From Melghirimyces profundicolus (GTDB taxonomy: Bacteria > Bacillota > Bacilli > Thermoactinomycetales > DSM-45169): 55,380 bases of DNA. The notes beneath the pieces are model-generated. The model did no database searches and was not told the origin of the DNA. It saw nothing but the letters and a program-made list of their open reading frames with translations. Every line of letters starts with the position of its first letter. The first letter of the stretch is position 1. Below are positions 41,654 to 50,303 of this stretch, one piece after another. The position numbers were made by a program, and so were the translations under genes. The stretch lies in contig NZ_QBKR01000024.1 in NCBI RefSeq assembly GCF_003054245.1, positions 1-55,380 of the forward strand, in the 5' to 3' direction.

Positions 41654-42662
41654 GTGGGCCGTGGTGACACTGGGCGAGATCATGCTTCGGTTGTCTCCTT
41701 CGGGAGCAAAGAGAATCGTCCAGGCAGAGAACTTTGACGTCGTTTACGGTGGAGCGGAAGCCAATGTCGCCGTTTCCCTGTCTTGTTTCGGCCACTCCGT
41801 CCGTTATGTCACCCGGTTGCCGGAAAATGCCTTGGGGGATGCGGTCATTCAGTTTCTCCGTCGATACGAAGTAGACACTCAACACACGGTTCGGGGCGGC
41901 CGGCGATTGGGGATCTATTTTATGGAACCGGGACATTCCCTTCGTCCCGCTCAGGTGATTTACGACCGCAGGAATTCCGCCATGGCGGAAGCCACACCCG
42001 AAGATTTCAACTGGGATGCCATTTTTAAAGGAGCCGGCCTTTTTCACACATGCGGCATCACTTTGGCCATCAGCCCGTCCGCCAAAGAGGTGGCCGTACG
42101 GGCGGCAGGGGAAGCTCGACGACGGGGCATCCCGGTCAGCTTCGATTTCAACTACCGGAAAGAGTTATGGACCGTGTCCGAGGCGAGAGAGGCGATGGAG
42201 GTTTTCCTTCCTTACGTGAACGTATTGTTTGCCGGAGTCAGGGATGCGGTGGAGATCATGGGATTCCCTTCCCCGACATCGGCAGATCCACAGGGGCAGA
42301 TTCAGGAGACGATGACCCCACTGCTGGTACAATACAACATTGAACAAGTATCATCCACATTGCGGAAGGAAGAATCAGCCACCCGTCATCATCTTTCCGG
42401 GTACACCTTGGATCATCGTGGTCAATTGCACATGAACAAAGGTCACACCTTCGACATCGTGGACCGGATCGGCGGTGGGGACGCTTTTGCCGCGGGATTC
42501 CTTCATGGATGGTTAAAGGGATGGGAGCCTGATCAATCGTTGGCATTCGCACTGGCTGCATCCGTATATAAGCATACGATCGCGGGAGATGCCAACATCT
42601 GTTCCGAAGAAGAGGTTCAATCCATGATCAGCGGTGAGGGAGGGTTCTCCATCCGGCGATAA
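41646..42662 (+). CDS. kdgK: 2-Keto-3-deoxygluconate kinase (PfkB family)
   Basis: 338 residues: GEIMLRLSP, YGGAEANVAVSLSCFGHSVR, SFDFNYRKELW, and the PfkB ATP and catalytic motif DRIGGGDAFAAGFLHGWL. Makes KDPG for KdgA. The middle (LVQYNIEQVSSTLRKEESAT) matches KdgK of Bacillus clusters. Last gene of the operon; I see no clear terminator in the 280 bp after it. Confidence 0.93.
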   Translation: MSEWAVVTLGEIMLRLSPSGAKRIVQAENFDVVYGGAEANVAVSLSCFGHSVRYVTRLPENALGDAVIQFLRRYEVDTQHTVRGGRRLGIYFMEPGHSLRPAQVIYDRRNSAMAEATPEDFNWDAIFKGAGLFHTCGITLAISPSAKEVAVRAAGEARRRGIPVSFDFNYRKELWTVSEAREAMEVFLPYVNVLFAGVRDAVEIMGFPSPTSADPQGQIQETMTPLLVQYNIEQVSSTLRKEESATRHHLSGYTLDHRGQLHMNKGHTFDIVDRIGGGDAFAAGFLHGWLKGWEPDQSLAFALAASVYKHTIAGDANICSEEEVQSMISGEGGFSIRR

Positions 42663-42943
42663 GGCACCTGCTCAAAAGGCTAGACTCCCGGTGCGGGCAT
42701 CATTAAGAAAATATATGCGGCCACACAGTTTTTTCGCGGAATCGAATAAGATTGTGGAATCACCTTCTGTTACGTCAAGAACAACGGGATCCCATTCGTC
42801 TATTCTTTCTTTTTCTTTTATAATAGACGGTATAGTGATTCGTATGAATGATAAATTGAGATGAATTGTGCAGTTTAACTGTTCTGTTCGGCGGCGAACT
42901 GCTTGTATTTCCCTCGTATTTCTGTTGAAAGGTGTGTTCATTA

Positions 42944-43693
42944 GTGTCCAGTAACAATATAAAAAAGCAATTCAAACTCATCGCATTGGATATCGATGGG
43001 ACACTTTTAAATGAGAAAGGACAAATCTCTGAGGCGAATCGTAAAGCGATTGCAGAAGCCCGCGAAAAGGGAATTCATGTCGTTTTAAGTACCGGCCGAT
43101 CCATTTCCACTTGTTCACAATTTGCTGAGTCCCTTAAACTTGACTCATATCTTGTCACGGTAAATGGCAGTGAGATATGGGATTGTGCAGGAAACTTGTT
43201 GGAAAGAAACATACTTGACGTTGCTTGTATTCAAACGATGTGGGAGTTAACGAAAAAATATAAGACCCGGTTCTGGGCTGTAACCATTGATAAGGTGTGG
43301 CGTGAAGAATTTCCGACGGATATCTCCTTACACCAGTGGCTGAAGTACGGATTTGATATAGATGATGATGTGGTGAGAGAAAGGGTTTTAGAGGAACTCT
43401 CTCAAAATCATCAGCTTGAAATCAGCAATTCCAGTCCGACTAACATTGAAGTAAATGCAGCAGGTGTTAATAAGGCGAAAGGGCTTATCAACGTTTGCCG
43501 TCGACTCGGTATATCGATGGATGAGGTTATAGCGATGGGTGATAGCCTTAATGATATCGCCATGATTAAGGAAGCAGGCTGCGGTGTAGCAATGGGAAAT
43601 GCTCAAGACATAGTAAAAGAGGCTGCTGACTGGATAACGGGATCTAACGTGGAAAATGGCGTCGCGCAAGCAATTCGGTATTGGGTGTTGTAG
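42944..43693 (+). CDS. HAD-superfamily phosphatase, Cof type
   Basis: About 249 residues from GTG 42944 (AAAGG upstream; GTG 42932 is possible). Motif I ALDIDGTLLNEKGQIS with the nucleophile Asp, motif II VVLSTGRS, motif III Lys in NKAKGLINVC and motif IV AMGDSLNDIAMI. Cof-type HADs dephosphorylate sugar phosphates or nucleotides; substrate unknown. It stands alone between the uronate operon and the second IS copy. Confidence 0.88.
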   Translation: MSSNNIKKQFKLIALDIDGTLLNEKGQISEANRKAIAEAREKGIHVVLSTGRSISTCSQFAESLKLDSYLVTVNGSEIWDCAGNLLERNILDVACIQTMWELTKKYKTRFWAVTIDKVWREEFPTDISLHQWLKYGFDIDDDVVRERVLEELSQNHQLEISNSSPTNIEVNAAGVNKAKGLINVCRRLGISMDEVIAMGDSLNDIAMIKEAGCGVAMGNAQDIVKEAADWITGSNVENGVAQAIRYWVL

Positions 43694-43774
43694 GTATAAG
43701 GTTAGTTCAGGGACTTTTGAGTCAACCAGTAGCCCGGATAGAAAGTTGATCGCTTCGTTTTCATTTCATTTAAA

Positions 43775-45135
43775 CTCTAGATGAGCAAAAGCGGATCAAG
43801 AAATTTCCATTGACAAAAAAGTAGAGACATGAACGGCTCGGCTCTTTATGGTATGGATAGAGTCACCACAACACATCCACCAAAGGAGCCAAGATCATGT
43901 CTCGTACTCTCAATCTACCATACCATGAAGAGATCCGCCACTATTTGACGGAGCAACGTTTTCCTCTGTACCTGTCTAAGCCTGTGTTCGAACACCTCAT
44001 TCACTTTATGGATGCCGTTACACAGAAAGGATTTTCCGGGACACTGACCGATGTGCACACCTTGAGTCGTGAACGTCGACACCGGACGACGTTAAGCCAT
44101 TTCCTCCATCGAGGGGTATGGGACGAACAGTGGATGCAGCGTCACCTGAACCAGCGATCTTTGCGCAAGATTCAGCAGCACGCCAAGCGAACCGGTCTCC
44201 CCATTTACGCGATTCTGGATGATTCCGTTTGCGAGAAAACCAAGCCTTCGTCACGGGCGATGTCGGCGATTCAGCAAGCGGACTTTCACTTCTCACACGG
44301 AAAAGGCGGTCCGGTTTGGGGGCACCAGGTCGTGGTTCTGTTGCTTCGTTGCGGGGATCGGTGTCTTCCCTTTGCGTTCCGGCGATATGACAAAAGTGGA
44401 GTGGGCAAAATCGCTCTGGCATGCGAACTTCTCGAGACCCTCCCCGTATTCGAACACCCGACTTATTTATTGATGGATTCCTGGTACACATCGGTGAAGA
44501 TCGTCGATCTCGCCTCGACCAAGGGGTTACAAGTCATCGGTGGGCTCAAAACCAACCGGATCTTGTTTCCTCAGGGCATCCGGATCCCGGGCTCCGCTTT
44601 CGCCGGTCACATCCGAAAAGCCGATACCCGCCTCGTGACGGTGGGGAACGCTTCCTACCGGGTGTTCCGCTACGAAGGGGCTCTTAATGGGATCGCCAAT
44701 GCGGTGGTGCTCTTGACGTGGCCGGAAGATTCCTTCGGTCATCCTTCCACTCTTCGGTATTATTTGTCCACAGACGTCTCTCTGGATGAGGAAGAGATCC
44801 TGATGCGCTATGCAAACCGCTGGGCAATAGAGACCTTCTTTCAACAGATGAAGGGAAAGTATGCCTTTGATCGTTACCGAATCCGATCCGTTCGTGCGAT
44901 CGAGCGCTTCTGGATCCTGCTTTTGTTGACGTTTTTCTATTGCGCCGAAACCGGAAGCGGGGACGAATCGCTCGGTCTCAAACGCATCCGTCACCGACGG
45001 GAGCACGGGTTGTTGGATTGGATTTACCATCAATTCCAACAAGCGGTTCCTCTGAAACAGGTCAAAGAGCAGCTGAACATTGCTTAAGTGAGTCTGATTC
45101 TGGTTATTTTTGTTAGCTGATTTGCTCATCTAGAG
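43775..45135 (+). mobile_element. Insertion sequence, copy 2 (1361 bp)
   Basis: Same 15-bp inverted repeats as copy 1, flanked by the 6-bp direct repeat TTTAAA (43769-43774 and 45136-45141). Same orientation as copy 1, 16 kb away. Its own target repeat shows an independent insertion. Confidence 0.93.
43897..45087 (+). CDS. DDE transposase, second identical copy
   Basis: 396 residues, identical to the protein at 27854-29044, including AILDDSVCEKTKPS, LLMDSWYTS and RWAIETFFQQMK. Both copies are intact, which points to recent transposition in this genome. Confidence 0.92.
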   Translation: MSRTLNLPYHEEIRHYLTEQRFPLYLSKPVFEHLIHFMDAVTQKGFSGTLTDVHTLSRERRHRTTLSHFLHRGVWDEQWMQRHLNQRSLRKIQQHAKRTGLPIYAILDDSVCEKTKPSSRAMSAIQQADFHFSHGKGGPVWGHQVVVLLLRCGDRCLPFAFRRYDKSGVGKIALACELLETLPVFEHPTYLLMDSWYTSVKIVDLASTKGLQVIGGLKTNRILFPQGIRIPGSAFAGHIRKADTRLVTVGNASYRVFRYEGALNGIANAVVLLTWPEDSFGHPSTLRYYLSTDVSLDEEEILMRYANRWAIETFFQQMKGKYAFDRYRIRSVRAIERFWILLLLTFFYCAETGSGDESLGLKRIRHRREHGLLDWIYHQFQQAVPLKQVKEQLNIA

Positions 45136-45324
45136 TTTAAAGTAAATCCTACAAGGGTGGCGAATTCGCCTAGCGATCAGCCTCTGGCTTTTTCAGATGC
45201 CATTGTCACGATAGTGCCCTGAGCGGTAGCGCAAAGTGTCCCCTTCCCCGTCCTTAGAGGACATCACTAGCAATGCCCTCGTAGAATGGTATTTCGGAGA
45301 GTCTTCGATGTAAAGCTTATGATA

Positions 45325-45338
45325 TGACAACGTTTTAC
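45325..45338 (+). promoter_or_regulatory. Possible cre (CcpA) site before the amino-sugar operon
   Basis: TGACAACGTTTTAC agrees with the cre consensus at 11 of 14 positions, including the central CG. It lies 20 bp upstream of the GntR gene. The rest of 45136-45324 shows no gene. Confidence 0.4.
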
Positions 45339-45357
45339 GAATGGGGGAGAAAAGATC

Positions 45358-46089
45358 ATGGTGAAACAGCTGAACTCGGAAAGCGTCATTCCTCTCTACC
45401 ATCAGCTGAAGGAATTTCTCAAAGAGCAGATCGAGTCTGGGGAGTGGAAACCCGGAGACCGGATCCCTTCAGAAAACGAGCTGCGGAAACGGTATCTGGT
45501 GAGCCGGAACACCGTGATCAAGGCATTGGACGATCTGGTTCGGGAAGGGTTGCTCCATCGTGAGCAAGGGCGGGGCACTTTTGTCTCCTTACCGAAAATC
45601 GAGCACTCCCTCACCGGTTTCTACAGTTTCAGCAAGGTTCTAAAAGCCCATGGCCTTGAGCCGAAAGACGTTGTCCTGGCTCTGGAGAAAACCCGTGCCA
45701 AACCGAGCGTGGCCCAATACTTGCAGCTGGAGGAACCTGCCGAGATCTGGATGCTGCGGCGCCTTCGCTGTGCAGGAGAGGAGCCGATCATCCTGGAGAC
45801 GTCCTATCTTCCCAGGGCGCGGGTCCCGGACATGGACCGAAAAACATTGGAACACAGTTCCCTGTATGATTATCTGGACCGGCAGCACGGCATCCTCATC
45901 ACACGAGCCAAAGAAATATTTGAGCCTGTTCTGATCCGGGATTACGAAAGCAGATACCTTGACGTTCCCGAGGGGTACCCGGCTTTATTGCTGGACCGGA
46001 TCGCCTATGACGGAAAACGTTACCCCGTTGAATTCTGCCGTTCCGTCGTCCGGGGGGACCGTTGCCGGTTTTACACGGAACTCCTGTAA
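45358..46089 (+). CDS. GntR-family regulator, HutC/UTRA subfamily
   Basis: 243 residues. Winged helix at 10-75 (VIPLYHQLKEFLKEQIESGE, PGDRIPSENELRKRYLVSRN, HREQGRGTFVS) and a UTRA ligand domain (MLRRLRCAGEEPIILETSYL, YDGKRYPVEFCRSVVRGDRC). This subfamily includes NagR and AgaR-like regulators that sense amino-sugar phosphates. It heads the PTS locus, and a dyad lies between it and the next gene. Confidence 0.88.
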   Translation: MVKQLNSESVIPLYHQLKEFLKEQIESGEWKPGDRIPSENELRKRYLVSRNTVIKALDDLVREGLLHREQGRGTFVSLPKIEHSLTGFYSFSKVLKAHGLEPKDVVLALEKTRAKPSVAQYLQLEEPAEIWMLRRLRCAGEEPIILETSYLPRARVPDMDRKTLEHSSLYDYLDRQHGILITRAKEIFEPVLIRDYESRYLDVPEGYPALLLDRIAYDGKRYPVEFCRSVVRGDRCRFYTELL

Positions 46090-46122
46090 CTTCTAGCTTC
46101 CTTCAACTTGACCCATCAACCC

Positions 46123-46140
46123 ATCTAATATAGGATAGAT
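46123..46140. promoter_or_regulatory. Dyad, possible GntR operator
   Basis: ATCTAATATAGGATAGAT: ATCTA and TAGAT arms 8 bp apart, 35 bp before the AgaS-like gene. It suits a HutC-type dimer. Confidence 0.45.
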
Positions 46141-46174
46141 TGTGAGGTATATTCAAAAAAGAGGGAGGAGTTTC

Positions 46175-47233
46175 ATGAATCAACCTGTCACTTATGACGA
46201 AATCCGGCGGCAACCGGCGGCTTGGGAAACCACGATCAACTCCTTAGGTGGGGAGCGGGAACGCCTCCTGAGCTTTTTCCGGGACACTGCCCCCAGGGAA
46301 GTCATTTTCACGGGGTGCGGGACCTCCTATTATCTCTCCATCGCTGCCGCCTCCTTTTTTCAAGAGCAAACCGGAATTCTGTCGAGGGCGATCCCCGCCT
46401 CCGATGTGATGCTCCATCCCCGATCGGTGATCACCGAATCGCCCGCCCTGGTGATCGGTCTCTCCCGTTCTGGAAACACCACGGAATTGGTGAGGGCCCT
46501 CCGCGAAGTCCGCAAGCGGGGTTTAGCCCGGTGCCTCGCGGTGACCAGCAACCCCTCCGGGCGGTCGGTCCAGGCGGCCGAGCAGTTCATCATCCTTCCC
46601 CACATCCGCGAACAAAGCGTGGTGATGACCGGAAGCTTCACCAATATGCTGTTTGCTTTACAGCTGTTCGCCGCTTGGGTCTCCAGGGACGAGACACTCC
46701 TGGGCGAACTTCGTCAACTTCCCCGGTTGGGCGAGGCGGGAATCTTGGAAGCGGATGAGTTGGCCCGGACCCTAGGAGGAGATCTCCGCTTCAACCACAT
46801 GATCTACCTTGGACTGGGGGCTTATTTCGGCCTCGCCAGCGAAGGAATGCTGAAGATGAAAGAAATGACCCAAGTCTTTTCCGAGGCCTTCAATCCCCTA
46901 GAATTTCGGCATGGCCCCATCTCGGTGATTCGGGGAGGGTGCCGGGTGTTCCTCCTGAGTCGGCGATCCACCCGGCCCTACGATCGGGATTTGGCGGAGG
47001 ACCTGCGCCGTCACGGAGCCGATGTGGTAGTGCTCGGGGAAGGGCTGGACGGCTTTTCCGCCGATCACAAACTAGATCTCGCCCCCGGGTTGAGCGACGG
47101 AAGCCGGGCGCTCCTCTACATGCCCTTTCTACAGCTAACGGCTTATCACCGCACCCTGAAGATGGGACTCGATCCGGACCGTCCCCGGAACCTGAACCCG
47201 GTGGTCGTGTTGGATGACGACAAGGGGGAATAA
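46175..47233 (+). CDS. AgaS-like SIS-domain isomerase/deaminase
   Basis: About 352 residues from ATG 46175 (GGGAGGAG upstream). Two SIS domains: FTGCGTSYYLSIAAASFF, LVIGLSRSGNTTELVRALRE, LAVTSNPSGRS, then YLGLGAYFGLASEGMLKMKE and FSEAFNPLEFRHGPISV, where the Glu and His pair is typical of the AgaS/FrlB/GlmS isomerase group. By position next to a KbaY-like aldolase and a mannose-type PTS it probably deaminates galactosamine-6-phosphate to tagatose-6-phosphate. Glucosamine or fructosamine derivatives are alternatives. Confidence 0.85.
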   Translation: MNQPVTYDEIRRQPAAWETTINSLGGERERLLSFFRDTAPREVIFTGCGTSYYLSIAAASFFQEQTGILSRAIPASDVMLHPRSVITESPALVIGLSRSGNTTELVRALREVRKRGLARCLAVTSNPSGRSVQAAEQFIILPHIREQSVVMTGSFTNMLFALQLFAAWVSRDETLLGELRQLPRLGEAGILEADELARTLGGDLRFNHMIYLGLGAYFGLASEGMLKMKEMTQVFSEAFNPLEFRHGPISVIRGGCRVFLLSRRSTRPYDRDLAEDLRRHGADVVVLGEGLDGFSADHKLDLAPGLSDGSRALLYMPFLQLTAYHRTLKMGLDPDRPRNLNPVVVLDDDKGE

Positions 47234-47235
47234 CC

Positions 47236-48108
47236 GTGCCTCTGACCACAACGAAAGAGATGCTACTTCAGGCGTACCGTGACGGATACGCCGTGCCCGC
47301 CTTCCCCGCCCACCATCTGGAGATCGTCAAAGGGGTGGTGGAGGCGGCAGAAGAAACGGGGTCTCCCGTGATCATGCAAACCACCCCCGCCACGGTTCAT
47401 CATATGGGGTTAGCCCACCTCGCGTCCATGGTCCGCATCGCAGCGGAACAGGCGGCGGTACCGGTCGCCCTCCATTTGGATCACGGCGATTCCTTCAACA
47501 CTGTCGCCCGCTGCCTGCGGGCGGGATATACTTCAGTGATGATCGATGGATCAAACCTCCCTTTTGAAGAGAACGTGGCCTTGGTGAAAAGAGCAGTGGA
47601 ATTGGCCCATGCTGTCGATGTCCCGGTGGAGGCGGAACTGGGAACGATCGGCGAGGCGGAAGAGACAAGGAGCACCGGGAGGTACACCGACCCCGCCGCC
47701 GCGGAAACTTTCGTCCGGACCACCGGGGTTGACTTTCTGGCTCCTTCCTTCGGGACGGCCCACGGTACGTACCAGGAAGAAGTTCGTCTGGACCTGGAAC
47801 GCCTGGCATCCATCTCCCAGCGCACCGGAATTCCCTTGGTCATGCACGGTGCCTCCGGCGTTCCCCGGGAGGACCTTCATCGCTCGATTCGCCGCGGCAT
47901 CTGTAAAGTCAACTTCTCCACCGAATTGAAACGTGCCTTCGCTGACGAGCTTCGCCGCTTTCTGACCGAACATCCCGGGGAGTCGGACCCGCGAAAAATC
48001 TTCCGAAGCGCACGAGAGGCGGTTAAAAAGGTGGCCCTTGAAAAAATTTTCTGGATACGGGCGGAAAATCACCAGAGATCCGCACAGAAAGGTGGAGACC
48101 GGTCCTGA
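47236..48108 (+). CDS. Class II aldolase, tagatose/fructose-bisphosphate type
   Basis: 290 residues of the class II aldolase family: AYRDGYAVPAFPAHHLEIVK, PVALHLDHGDSF with the zinc His residues, SVMIDGSNLPFEENV, VEAELGTIGEAEE, LAPSFGTAHGTYQ, PLVMHGASGVPREDL and ICKVNFSTELKRAF. Likely a KbaY/GatY-type enzyme that splits tagatose-1,6-bisphosphate. Start GTG 47236 follows the AgaS-like stop by 2 bp. No tagatose-6-phosphate kinase gene is in the cluster, so a general phosphofructokinase must supply that step. The last ~15 residues look unlike the family. Confidence 0.87.
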   Translation: MPLTTTKEMLLQAYRDGYAVPAFPAHHLEIVKGVVEAAEETGSPVIMQTTPATVHHMGLAHLASMVRIAAEQAAVPVALHLDHGDSFNTVARCLRAGYTSVMIDGSNLPFEENVALVKRAVELAHAVDVPVEAELGTIGEAEETRSTGRYTDPAAAETFVRTTGVDFLAPSFGTAHGTYQEEVRLDLERLASISQRTGIPLVMHGASGVPREDLHRSIRRGICKVNFSTELKRAFADELRRFLTEHPGESDPRKIFRSAREAVKKVALEKIFWIRAENHQRSAQKGGDRS

Positions 48109-48228
48109 CAACCCCAGCCCCGGGGGAATTGGATCGCGTGAAAAAAGAGGAGATGGAAGGCGTTTTTCAGCTGATGTTGTTGGCAACGCCAAAAATGAAT
48201 GCGTTTTCAAAAAAGGGGGGGGTACGGA

Positions 48229-48699
48229 ATGCCGAACATTTTACTGACCCGAATCGATAACCGGCTCATTCACGGGCAAGTTGCCGTCACTTGGTCCAAT
48301 CATGTGGGAGCAAACCTGATCGTGGTCGCCAATGATGAAGTGGCGGGGGATTCGATACAGCAAAGCCTGATGGACATGGCTGTGTCGGGAATGGAAACGC
48401 GCTATTTCACGATTCAAGAGACCATTGACAAAATCGGTTTGGCATCCGAAGAGCAAAAGATTGCCTTGATCGTCAAGACACCGCAGGACGTTTTGAAACT
48501 GGTGAAAGGGGGAGTTCCAATCCGAAGGGTCAACATAGGTAATATGCACTATTCAGAGGGAAAGGAGCAATTGACGAGTACCGTGTCGGTGGACGAGGAC
48601 GACAAGAAGACCTTTCGGGAATTGCATGAGTTGGGTGTCCAGTTGGAGATTCGGCGCGTGCCGAGTGAAAAAGGGCAGAATATCATCAGTCTGATTTAG
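48229..48699 (+). CDS. PTS system, mannose-family IIB component
   Basis: 156 residues with the phosphorylated His15 in LTRIDNRLIHGQVAVTW, then IVVANDEVAGDSIQQSLMDM and VNIGNMHYSEGKEQLTSTVS. It belongs with the IIC, IID and IIA at 51.8-53.8 kb. An unrelated cassette now separates it from them. The 120 bp before it hold no clear gene. Confidence 0.92.
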   Translation: MPNILLTRIDNRLIHGQVAVTWSNHVGANLIVVANDEVAGDSIQQSLMDMAVSGMETRYFTIQETIDKIGLASEEQKIALIVKTPQDVLKLVKGGVPIRRVNIGNMHYSEGKEQLTSTVSVDEDDKKTFRELHELGVQLEIRRVPSEKGQNIISLI

Positions 48700-48772
48700 A
48701 AGCGAGAAGGAGGGACTTGATGAACGATTCCACCTACTGCCATTCCCCACATCGAATAAGGAAGAGCATCGT

Positions 48773-49243
48773 ATGGGAGAGGATGAGGGACCTGTGCTGC
48801 AAGATTTGCTACATGAACAATCTATCAAAGTTGTACATCGCTGCTCCAATTGGGAAGAAGTTGTAAAAATTGCAGGAGAAATGCTACTTAGAGAAGGAGC
48901 CGTGGAGGAACAGTATATAACCGCCATGACCCAGGTGATCAAAGAACACGGTCCTTACGTGGTGATTACACCGGGGATCGCCTTAGTGCACGCACGTCCA
49001 GAAGACGGGGTACAGGAAGTGTGTATGAGTTTGCTCGTTTGCCGGGAAGGCGTTTCGTTCGGAAATACGGAAAAAGATCCGGTACACTTAATTTTTGCTT
49101 TTGGAGCTGTCGATGATAACCAGCATTTAAAGGCGTTGTCACAATTGATGACGTTATTGAACGACGAAGCGTGCATTCACAAATTGCGGTCTTCTTCGTC
49201 TGTAGCCGAAGTGCTGGCGGTTTTAAGGGAATGCGTTAATTAG
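48773..49243 (+). CDS. PTS system, fructose/ascorbate-type IIA component
   Basis: 156 residues of the EIIA-2 family: LLREGAVEEQYITAMTQVIK, then the phospho-His in YVVITPGIALVHARPEDGVQ, then LLVCREGVSFG and VHLIFAFGAVDDNQHLKALS. UlaC-like. ATG 48773 has AAGGAAGAG upstream. A 50-codon stub starting at 48720 overlaps it and seems to be the broken start of the gene that once followed IIB. This is the first gene of the inserted cassette; base composition becomes more AT-rich here. Confidence 0.88.
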   Translation: MGEDEGPVLQDLLHEQSIKVVHRCSNWEEVVKIAGEMLLREGAVEEQYITAMTQVIKEHGPYVVITPGIALVHARPEDGVQEVCMSLLVCREGVSFGNTEKDPVHLIFAFGAVDDNQHLKALSQLMTLLNDEACIHKLRSSSSVAEVLAVLRECVN

Positions 49244-49256
49244 AGGAGGAAATCAC

Positions 49257-49988
49257 ATGTTAGCCATTCAGTACATTAAACAAGTGGAACAGTTAATCGA
49301 ACAATGTAAACAGCAAGTGCACTCGATTGACGAAGGAGCGGGATTAATTGCCGATGCGATCAAACAGGACGGTGTGTTGCACGTATTCGGGTGCGGGCAC
49401 TCGCAAATGTATGCCGAAGAAATTTTTTACCGCGCTGGCGGACTGGTTCCCGTTAACCCAATTTTAGAGTCGAGTCTATCCTTGCGTCCGACTGCCCCGA
49501 AGAGTACCTGGTTCGAGCGTTTGGAAGGCTACGCTTCACTTATATGGGAACATCAAGAAACACATCCAGGAGAAGTCGTATTGATCGCCTCGACGTCCGG
49601 TCGCAACGCTGTACCGGTTGAAATGGCACTGGAAGCAAAAAAACGTGGATTGTCCGTCATTGCGCTCACTTCCAGCTTGTTTTCACTAGGGGTAAAATCG
49701 CGTCATGCCAGCGGAAAGAAACTGTTGAACATTGCGGATGTCGTTCTCGACAGTAAAGCGCCGAAAGGCGATGCCGTGATGGAATTGGAAGGGCTGCAGG
49801 CAAAATTCGGCCCGGTATCTTCGATAATCGGGTTTACACTCCTACAAGCGCTCATTGTCGAAACCGTCAACAAGCTGGTACAAGCTGGTTTAACACCGCC
49901 TGTTTGGGTGAGTTCCAATTTAGACGAAGGTGACGCCATTAACCGTGAGTACATTAAAGCGTACAAGAAGCGCATTACGTGTTTGTAA
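49257..49988 (+). CDS. SIS-domain protein, UPF0309 type
   Basis: 243 residues: an N-terminal helical part, then VLHVFGCGHSQMYAEEIFYR, LVPVNPILESSLSLRP, VLIASTSGRNAVPVEMALEA and GLSVIALTSSLFSLGVKSRH. One SIS domain that binds a phosphosugar. Likely isomerase or etherase-like for the sugar brought in by the neighbouring ascorbate-type PTS. Ribosome site GAGGAGG; 13 bp after the IIA gene. Confidence 0.85.
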   Translation: MLAIQYIKQVEQLIEQCKQQVHSIDEGAGLIADAIKQDGVLHVFGCGHSQMYAEEIFYRAGGLVPVNPILESSLSLRPTAPKSTWFERLEGYASLIWEHQETHPGEVVLIASTSGRNAVPVEMALEAKKRGLSVIALTSSLFSLGVKSRHASGKKLLNIADVVLDSKAPKGDAVMELEGLQAKFGPVSSIIGFTLLQALIVETVNKLVQAGLTPPVWVSSNLDEGDAINREYIKAYKKRITCL

Positions 49989-50018
49989 AAAAGATATATT
50001 GTTCCAGGAGGTCATCAA

Positions 50019-50300
50019 ATGAAGATCGTAACGGTTTGCGGCATGGGGTTCGGGACGAGTCTCATGGTGAAAATGACGATTGACGACATTTTAAACGAAG
50101 TCGGGTTCAATGCAGAGGTGGAAGCGTCAGACATCGGCTCGATCACGGGGAGAGTGGCTGACTTGTTTGTTACTTCCACTGAGATGCAAAATCAGTTTTC
50201 CGGTATTGAAAGCGATGTCATTTTCCTGAAAAACATGACAGACAAACAAGAAATCAGGGAGAAGCTATTGACTTATTTAAACCATAAAGCGAAGAGGTGA
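50019..50300 (+). CDS. PTS system, ascorbate-type IIB component
   Basis: 93 residues with the phospho-Cys7 in IVTVCGMGFGTSLMVKM, the P-loop-like signature of small lactose/ascorbate IIB proteins, and VADLFVTSTEMQNQFSGI. It passes phosphate from the IIA to the sugar on IIC. AGGAGG upstream of ATG. Confidence 0.9.
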   Translation: MKIVTVCGMGFGTSLMVKMTIDDILNEVGFNAEVEASDIGSITGRVADLFVTSTEMQNQFSGIESDVIFLKNMTDKQEIREKLLTYLNHKAKR

Positions 50301-50303
50301 GCA

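Noticed and set aside
27732-45135. A composite transposon carrying the hexuronate operon
   Set aside because: Each IS copy has its own different target repeat (TAATTAA and TTTAAA), so the two inserted independently rather than as one unit.
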